From Flavobacteriales bacterium UBA7382 (lineage in GTDB: Bacteria > Bacteroidota > Bacteroidia > Flavobacteriales_D > Sanyastnellaceae), in assembly GCA_002469765.1 (NCBI GenBank), contig DKNS01000020.1, positions 1 through 5,139 of the forward strand: a stretch of DNA of 5,139 bases, written 5' to 3'. This document shows, in pieces, positions 1 to 5,139 of the stretch (positions are counted from its first letter, which is position 1; every line of letters starts with the position of its first letter). Both the position numbers and the translations under genes were made by a program. Below the pieces are notes generated by a model that did not search any database, was not told the DNA's origin, and worked only from the letters and a program-made list of their open reading frames with translations.

Positions 1-10
1 AGGGATGTTC

Positions 11-18
11 GACCTTTG
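11..18 (+). promoter_or_regulatory. Possible Bacteroidota-type -7 box upstream of typA
   Basis: GACCTTTG matches the Bacteroidota sigma-A -7 consensus TAnnTTTG at five of six fixed positions. It lies 20 bases before the typA ATG, which would give a 5' leader of roughly 15 bases. The matching -33 TTTG element would fall outside the window, so it cannot be tested. A match this short can occur by chance. Confidence 0.25.
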
Positions 19-38
19 CGCCCGCAAAACCACCCCTC

Positions 39-1820
<1,782 letters not shown>

Positions 1821-1837
1821 GCACCATGATGTGAAGA

Positions 1838-1864
1838 ACTCTGTTGGCATCCTGTGCCCAGAGT
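1838..1864 (+). terminator. Intergenic hairpin after typA (possible terminator or 3' stabiliser)
   Basis: ACTCTG (1838-1843) pairs with CAGAGT (1859-1864). After a two-base TT bulge, GGCA (1846-1849) pairs with TGCC (1855-1858), around a five-base TCCTG loop. This makes ten base pairs in all. It starts 17 bases after the typA stop, a typical terminator position. No T-run follows directly (the next bases are GAACCACC), so it is not a textbook intrinsic terminator and may only protect the typA mRNA end. Confidence 0.4.
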
Positions 1865-1897
1865 GAACCACCGGGTCCGAAGCGGGTTCTAATTTTC
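1865..1897 (+). terminator. Second hairpin followed by a T-rich run, just before the desaturase gene
   Basis: GAACC (1865-1869) pairs with GGTTC (1885-1889). Past a two-base AC bulge, CG (1872-1873) can pair with CG (1883-1884), leaving a nine-base loop. The stem is followed by TAATTTT (1890-1896), which resembles an intrinsic terminator tail. It abuts the previous hairpin and ends only five to twelve bases before the desaturase ATG. It could end typA transcription, fold in the desaturase leader, or be chance: the stem is short and interrupted. Confidence 0.3.
1890..1897 (+). promoter_or_regulatory. Possible -7 box for the desaturase gene
   Basis: TAATTTTC matches TAnnTTTG in all but the last base. 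No TTG/TTTG -33 element lies about 20 bases upstream; the nearest TTG (1844-1846) is over 40 bases away. If this box were used, transcription would start at or very near the ATG at 1902, giving a leaderless or nearly leaderless mRNA. It overlaps the T-rich tail of the upstream hairpin, so it has a competing explanation. Confidence 0.25.
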
Positions 1898-1901
1898 CCC
1901 T

Positions 1902-3002
1902 ATGCAAATTCCTGCCATTCGATACAGCCGTGACACCACGGACTTCACCAAGACCTTGCGTGCCCGCGTGGATGCTTACTTCAAGGAAAACAACTTGAGC
2001 CGGAAAGGCGACTGGCGGTTGCACCTGAAAACAGCTGGCGCGTTGGGGCTCTACTTCGTCCCCTGGGCGCTCATCACCTGGGGAATGGCGGGCCAGGGCT
2101 GGATGTTCTGGGTGGCCGAATTGGCGATGGGACTTGGCTTGGCCGGCATTGGCCTCAACGTCATGCACGACGCGAACCACGACGCGTACAGCGACAAGAA
2201 ATGGATCAACCTCTGGGTGGGTCGCGTGCTCGACCTCGTGGGTGGCAATGCCATGATGTGGAAAATTCAGCACAACGTGCTGCACCACACCTTCACCAAC
2301 GTGGACGGTTTGGACGAGGACATCGACATGCACCCCATCATGCGCTTCAGCCCACTGAAGCCGAGGCATTGGTGGCATCGCTTTCAGCACATCTACTCGT
2401 GGGTCTTTTACGCGATGATGACCATCTTCTGGATGACTGTCAAGGACTGGATGCAGCTCCGTCGTTACCACAAGAAAGACCTCATCAAACCCACCGGAAC
2501 CACGGTGGGCAAATTGTCCGTGGAGATGGCGTTCACCAAAGCAGCGTATTTCACCTACGCTCTCGTCCTGCCCATGTTGTTCAGCGGAGCCCACTGGCTT
2601 CAAGTGATTGCTGGGTGGTGCGTGATGCAAATGGTGGCTGGGTTTCTGCTCGCGGTGATTTTCCAACCTGCCCACGTGTTGGAGGACCACGATTACACTC
2701 CAGCCGTCAAAGGTGCCCAACTCAATGTGGATTCCTTGACCCACCAACTGCGCACAACGTCAAACTTTGGCACTGGCAGCAGACTGCTCACCTTTTTATG
2801 CGGAGGACTCAACCACCAAATTGAGCACCACCTCTTCCCCCAAATCAGCCACGTTCACTTTTCCAAAATTGCGCCGATTGTGAAGAAGACTGCGGAGGAG
2901 TTTGGCATCCCATACCGCGCGAAGACAACCTACATGCAAGCGCTCGCACTGCACACAAAAATGTTGCGTGATTTGGGGCGCCCAGTCCCCGCCGCCGCTT
3001 AA
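1902..3002 (+). CDS. Membrane fatty acid desaturase (acyl-CoA/acyl-lipid type, no cytochrome b5 domain)
   Basis: This di-iron integral membrane enzyme introduces a cis double bond into fatty acyl chains using O2 and an electron donor; it belongs to the FA_desaturase/COG3239 (DesA, linoleoyl-CoA desaturase-like) family. All three histidine boxes are present: HDANH at residues 89-93, HNVLHH at 124-129 and QIEHH at 306-310. A further family motif, PAHVLEDHDY, precedes the third box. Hydrophobic stretches at about 45-62, 66-88, 160-178, 205-225 and 228-250 fit the usual four-helix topology with cytoplasmic His boxes. At 366 residues it has the normal length for Bacteroidota members and lacks the fused cytochrome b5 of eukaryotic front-end desaturases, so it needs a separate electron donor, not encoded here. 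The ATG at 1902 fits the family N-terminus (FTKTLRARVDAYFKENN). Regiochemistry cannot be read from sequence. Two potential hairpins precede it. Confidence 0.95.
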   Translation: MQIPAIRYSRDTTDFTKTLRARVDAYFKENNLSRKGDWRLHLKTAGALGLYFVPWALITWGMAGQGWMFWVAELAMGLGLAGIGLNVMHDANHDAYSDKKWINLWVGRVLDLVGGNAMMWKIQHNVLHHTFTNVDGLDEDIDMHPIMRFSPLKPRHWWHRFQHIYSWVFYAMMTIFWMTVKDWMQLRRYHKKDLIKPTGTTVGKLSVEMAFTKAAYFTYALVLPMLFSGAHWLQVIAGWCVMQMVAGFLLAVIFQPAHVLEDHDYTPAVKGAQLNVDSLTHQLRTTSNFGTGSRLLTFLCGGLNHQIEHHLFPQISHVHFSKIAPIVKKTAEEFGIPYRAKTTYMQALALHTKMLRDLGRPVPAAA

Positions 3003-3106
3003 GGGTTCACCGCTTTTCCTGTTTTGTACAAGGTGTCTCCATTCGCGATGACTTCAAGGATGGGCCCGACCGTTCCAAACCAATTGAGTCCCGCCGGGCA
3101 GTCCAT
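2999..3106 (-). CDS. Possible 35-residue minus-strand ORF, tail-to-tail with the desaturase gene
   Basis: On the minus strand, ATG at 3106-3104 opens 35 codons ending in TAA (TTA at 2999-3001 on the + strand). That stop overlaps the desaturase stop within a shared TTAA. The peptide begins MDCPAGLNWFGTVGP and ends GDTLYKTGKAVNP; its composition looks protein-like rather than Arg-rich as in many shadow frames. No membrane segment, signal peptide or known domain is visible. An in-frame TGA lies six codons upstream of the ATG, so it is not obviously the end of a longer gene. At this GC an ORF of this length is common by chance, and no clear ribosome site precedes it. It could be a remnant, a genuine small protein, or noise. 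Confidence 0.2.
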   Translation of the reverse strand: MDCPAGLNWFGTVGPILEVIANGDTLYKTGKAVNP

Positions 3107-3113
3107 GACTTCC

Positions 3114-3119
3114 GAGGGG
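3114..3119 (+). promoter_or_regulatory. Shine-Dalgarno-like GAGGGG before an alternative TTG start
   Basis: GAGGGG sits five bases upstream of the TTG at 3125, which is in frame with the ATP-grasp gene and would add eight residues (MSRHNLLT) ahead of the ATG at 3149. The ATG itself has no Shine-Dalgarno upstream. The family N-terminus argues for the ATG, the ribosome site for the TTG. Confidence 0.35.
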
Positions 3120-3148
3120 ATTCATTGTCACGGCACAACCTGCTGACC

Positions 3149-4114
3149 ATGGTGGTATGGGTGCTCACAGAGGCACGATACGCCTTGCCCGAAGCGGATG
3201 GCCAGTCGCTCCCTGCCTATGTGCAGAATGTCTTGAACGAGGACTTCGCGTTGGTCGAGGCCTTGGGCGCATGTGGACTCGACGCCGACCGCAAAGTGTG
3301 GTCCGACCCCAGTACAGACTGGAGCCTTGCTGATGCCCTGGTGTTGCGAACCACGTGGGATTACTTCGATCGATGGGAGGAATTCCAACGCTGGCTGCAA
3401 GCTGCCCAAAAAGTCACCACCCTGATCAACCCTGCTGCCTGCTTGCATTGGAACTTGGACAAACATTACATTCTCGACTTAAAAAAAGCCGGCATCCCCG
3501 TGGTGCCGAGCGTCATCCATCGCAAGCAATCTGAATTCCCTTGGGAGAAGGCATGCCAAACACTTCCTTGGGACGACTTGGTGATCAAACCCACCGTGTC
3601 GGGCGCCGCCAAGGACACCTACCGCGCAACTCTAAGCCAAGGCGAATGGCATCTCGCACCTGCCCATTCTGACACTGTCGAGGACCTTTGGGCCTCGTTG
3701 CTTGACCGCCAAGACATGATGGTCCAGCCGTTTTTGCCCAGTGTGGTCGCCGAGGGCGAACTCTCGCTGATGTGGTTGGGCGGAACAGTGACCCATGCCG
3801 TCAAGAAGCAAGCCAAGCCTGGCGATTTCCGGGTTCAAGACGACCACGGAGGGACGGTGGTTACCCACGACATGACCTCTGAAGAACGGGCCTTTGCGGA
3901 ACACGCCATGGATGTGACTGTGGACGTCATGGCCCAACGCGACATGGGCATGCCTCTGTATGCGCGCGTGGACATGGTGCGCGACTTGTATGGGTCCTGG
4001 GCAGTGTCCGAATTGGAAATGGTGGAGCCCGAGCTTTGGTTCAGAGTTTGCCCTGAAGCGGCCTTGGTCTTGGCCCAGGCCATCACTGAACATTTGACCA
4101 AGCCAAGCGCTTGA
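3149..4114 (+). CDS. ATP-grasp ligase, DcsG/RimK-like (substrate unknown)
   Basis: ATP-grasp enzymes activate a carboxylate as an acyl-phosphate and join it to an amine, thiol or similar nucleophile. The layout matches the group containing DcsG (the cyclo-ligase of D-cycloserine synthesis) and many uncharacterised bacterial proteins. From the ATG (321 residues): N-terminal strand MVVWVLTEARY (1-11), VWSDPSTDW (50-58), LVLRTTWDY (64-72), INPAACLHWNLDKHYI (93-108), AGIPVVPS (114-121), and the ATP-binding lysine region DLVIKPTVSGAAKDTYR (143-159, K147). MMVQPFLP follows at 190-197, GELSLMWLGGTVTHAVKK at 203-220, YARVDMV (271-277) and ELEMVEPELWFR (288-299), where an Asp and a Glu cluster would hold Mg2+. 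The usual ATP-grasp Asn of the metal site is not evident. The TTG at 3125, with a better ribosome site, is an alternative start. It lies seven bases before the deacylase gene, implying co-expression. It is not a confident glutathione synthetase or RimK, so no symbol is given. Confidence 0.9.
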   Translation: MVVWVLTEARYALPEADGQSLPAYVQNVLNEDFALVEALGACGLDADRKVWSDPSTDWSLADALVLRTTWDYFDRWEEFQRWLQAAQKVTTLINPAACLHWNLDKHYILDLKKAGIPVVPSVIHRKQSEFPWEKACQTLPWDDLVIKPTVSGAAKDTYRATLSQGEWHLAPAHSDTVEDLWASLLDRQDMMVQPFLPSVVAEGELSLMWLGGTVTHAVKKQAKPGDFRVQDDHGGTVVTHDMTSEERAFAEHAMDVTVDVMAQRDMGMPLYARVDMVRDLYGSWAVSELEMVEPELWFRVCPEAALVLAQAITEHLTKPSA

Positions 4115-4121
4115 ACTCGGA

Positions 4122-5024
4122 ATGGATGTCGCCTACGCGCCTTGCTATGTGCTAGATGTGCCCGAGGGCCACAGGTTCCCTATGCAGAAATACGCCTTGC
4201 TGAAGGCCCAATTGCTGCACGAAGGTGTGGTGGAGGAAGGTCATTTTTTCACGCCCGGAATCATGTCGGAAGACACCCTCCTTCTCGCCCACGATGCTGA
4301 ATACTGGAGGCGCACTCGGGACGGCCTTTGGAGCCGAAGCGAGGAGCGTCGAAGCGGATTTCCCTGGTCGACGACCATGGTGGAGCGCGAGCGCGTGATC
4401 ATGCAGGGCACGTTAGAATGCGCCGAGCGGTGCTTGGCCTCAGGCACAGTCACCATGAACATCGCCGGCGGCACACACCACGCCTATGCCGACCGCGCCG
4501 AGGGATTCTGCATCCTCAACGACTTTGCCATCGCCTCGTTCCACCTTTTGCAGAAACAGATCGTGAAACAGGTCTTGATTGTGGATTGCGACGTGCACCA
4601 AGGCAATGGATCAGCTCTCATCCTCGCAGACGAGCCACGGGTGACCACCTTTTCCATGCACGGAGCCTCCAACTACCCCCTTCACAAAGAACAAAGCGAC
4701 GTCGATGTCCCCCTACTAGACGGCACGAGCGACGAGGTGTATTTGCATCTGTTGGCGGAGCATTTGGACCGCTTGATCCGCGACACCTGCCCTGACATTG
4801 TCATGTACCAATGCGGCGTGGACATTCTGTCTACTGACAAACTGGGACGCCTCGGGGTGAGCATGCAAGGGTGTGCCGAGCGGGACCGCATGGTCTTCGA
4901 CGCGTGTTCAACCCGAGACATCCCCGTGGTCTGCGCCATGGGCGGCGGCTATTCCCCCGACGTGAACACGGTGGTGCAAGCCCACGTGAACACCTTCAGG
5001 GCCGCGCAAGACGCTTGGACCTGA
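4122..5024 (+). CDS. Histone-deacetylase-family zinc amidohydrolase (class IV-like motif)
   Basis: This is a 300-residue arginase/deacetylase-fold protein of the AcuC/HDAC superfamily (COG0123), which hydrolyses N-acyl groups from lysine, polyamines or other amines using Zn2+. Every active-site element is visible: the His dyad in GGTHHA (H119, H120), GFCILND at 128-134, zinc ligands D157 and H159 in DCDVHQGNG, SMHGASNYP at 178-186, zinc ligand D239 in TDKLGRLG, and the transition-state Tyr Y277 in MGGGYS. The N-terminus (PEGHRFPMQKY, 14-24) matches short bacterial members, so the ATG at 4122 is secure. Gln at 160 where class I enzymes have a second His (DxHHG) resembles class IV HDAC11 and many bacterial homologues. 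There is no signal peptide or membrane segment, so it is probably cytosolic. The start lies seven bases after the ATP-grasp stop. The real substrate is unknown; lysine deacetylation, polyamine deacylation or hydrolysis of the neighbour's product are all possible. Confidence 0.95.
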   Translation: MDVAYAPCYVLDVPEGHRFPMQKYALLKAQLLHEGVVEEGHFFTPGIMSEDTLLLAHDAEYWRRTRDGLWSRSEERRSGFPWSTTMVERERVIMQGTLECAERCLASGTVTMNIAGGTHHAYADRAEGFCILNDFAIASFHLLQKQIVKQVLIVDCDVHQGNGSALILADEPRVTTFSMHGASNYPLHKEQSDVDVPLLDGTSDEVYLHLLAEHLDRLIRDTCPDIVMYQCGVDILSTDKLGRLGVSMQGCAERDRMVFDACSTRDIPVVCAMGGGYSPDVNTVVQAHVNTFRAAQDAWT

Positions 5025-5027
5025 AGG
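5023..5027 (+). promoter_or_regulatory. Shine-Dalgarno-like GAAGG before the last ORF
   Basis: GAAGG overlaps the TGA stop of the deacylase gene and lies five bases before the ATG at 5033. It is the best ribosome-site spacing for an ATG in the window and supports a real, translationally coupled start there. Confidence 0.4.
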
Positions 5028-5032
5028 CCACA

Positions 5033-5139
5033 ATGCATCAAGGCTGGACGACCAGCGCTTGGCTCCCCGCCGAGCTGCGCAAGGCGTACCATCCTGGGGC
5101 CAACCCTGACCATGCAACTTGGTCGCCCGCCTGGGCCAC
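5033..5139 (+). CDS. Start of an unrecognised ORF, cut by the right edge
   Basis: An ATG eight bases after the deacylase stop opens a frame that stays open for 35 full codons to the window edge. The visible N-terminus starts MHQGWTTSAWLPAEL and continues through KAYHPGANPDHATW. It is Trp-rich (four in 35) and has no signal peptide, membrane segment or motif I recognise. A GAAGG ribosome site with five-base spacing and tight packing behind two co-directional genes suggests a third gene of the same operon. Only a small part is visible, so function cannot be assigned. An overlapping minus-strand frame exists but is better explained as a shadow. Confidence 0.55.
   Translation, partial: MHQGWTTSAWLPAELRKAYHPGANPDHATWSPAWA

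Noticed and set aside
3024..3031. The 8-base palindrome TTGTACAA after the desaturase gene.
   Set aside because: It is too short to call an operator, has no second copy nearby and no promoter beside it.
3064..3099. GCCCG and CGGGC segments that could pair in the gap before the ATP-grasp gene.
   Set aside because: There are only five base pairs with a large loop and no T-run; such pairing is expected by chance in GC-rich DNA.
3632..4093. A 153-codon minus-strand frame inside the ATP-grasp gene.
   Set aside because: It lies wholly antisense to a conserved gene with clear motifs, has no family resemblance and shows no ribosome site; it is a shadow.
4908..5117. A 69-codon minus-strand frame over the end of the deacylase gene and the start of the last ORF.
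   Set aside because: Most of it is antisense to the conserved C-terminus of the deacylase, and its sequence resembles no protein family.

Overview
The window looks like chromosomal DNA from a member of the Bacteroidota, probably in or near the Flavobacteriales, with fairly high GC (an estimate by eye is the mid to upper 50s percent). Three things point there: the TypA sequence (for example its QLDFPTVYGSAKNGWM stretch), the b5-less fatty acid desaturase with its GLDEDID and QIEHHLFP stretches, and starts that mostly lack a Shine-Dalgarno sequence. Assignment below phylum is inference. There is no sign of mobile elements, tRNA, rRNA or CRISPR.

All four complete genes lie on the + strand. Positions 39-1820 encode the ribosome-associated GTPase TypA/BipA. 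An 81-base gap follows, holding two back-to-back potential hairpins. Positions 1902-3002 encode a membrane fatty acid desaturase with all three histidine boxes. A 146-base gap comes next. It has no clear promoter, but carries a 35-codon minus-strand ORF whose stop overlaps the desaturase stop, and two candidate starts for the next gene. Positions 3149-4114 encode an ATP-grasp ligase related to the DcsG/RimK-like group. Seven bases later, 4122-5024 encode a histone-deacetylase-fold zinc amidohydrolase with an intact active site. Eight bases after that, an ORF with a good ribosome binding site begins at 5033 and runs off the right edge.

The first two genes are conserved, individually understood functions: translation or ribosome assembly under stress, and membrane lipid unsaturation. 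Both are associated with cold adaptation in other bacteria. The most interesting part is the right half. A predicted ATP-dependent amide- or ring-forming ligase, a predicted amide-cleaving deacylase and an unrecognised gene are packed with 7- and 8-base gaps, so they are probably co-transcribed. This could be a small metabolite-modification module of unknown substrate. The pairing is seen in the sequence; a shared pathway is inferred.
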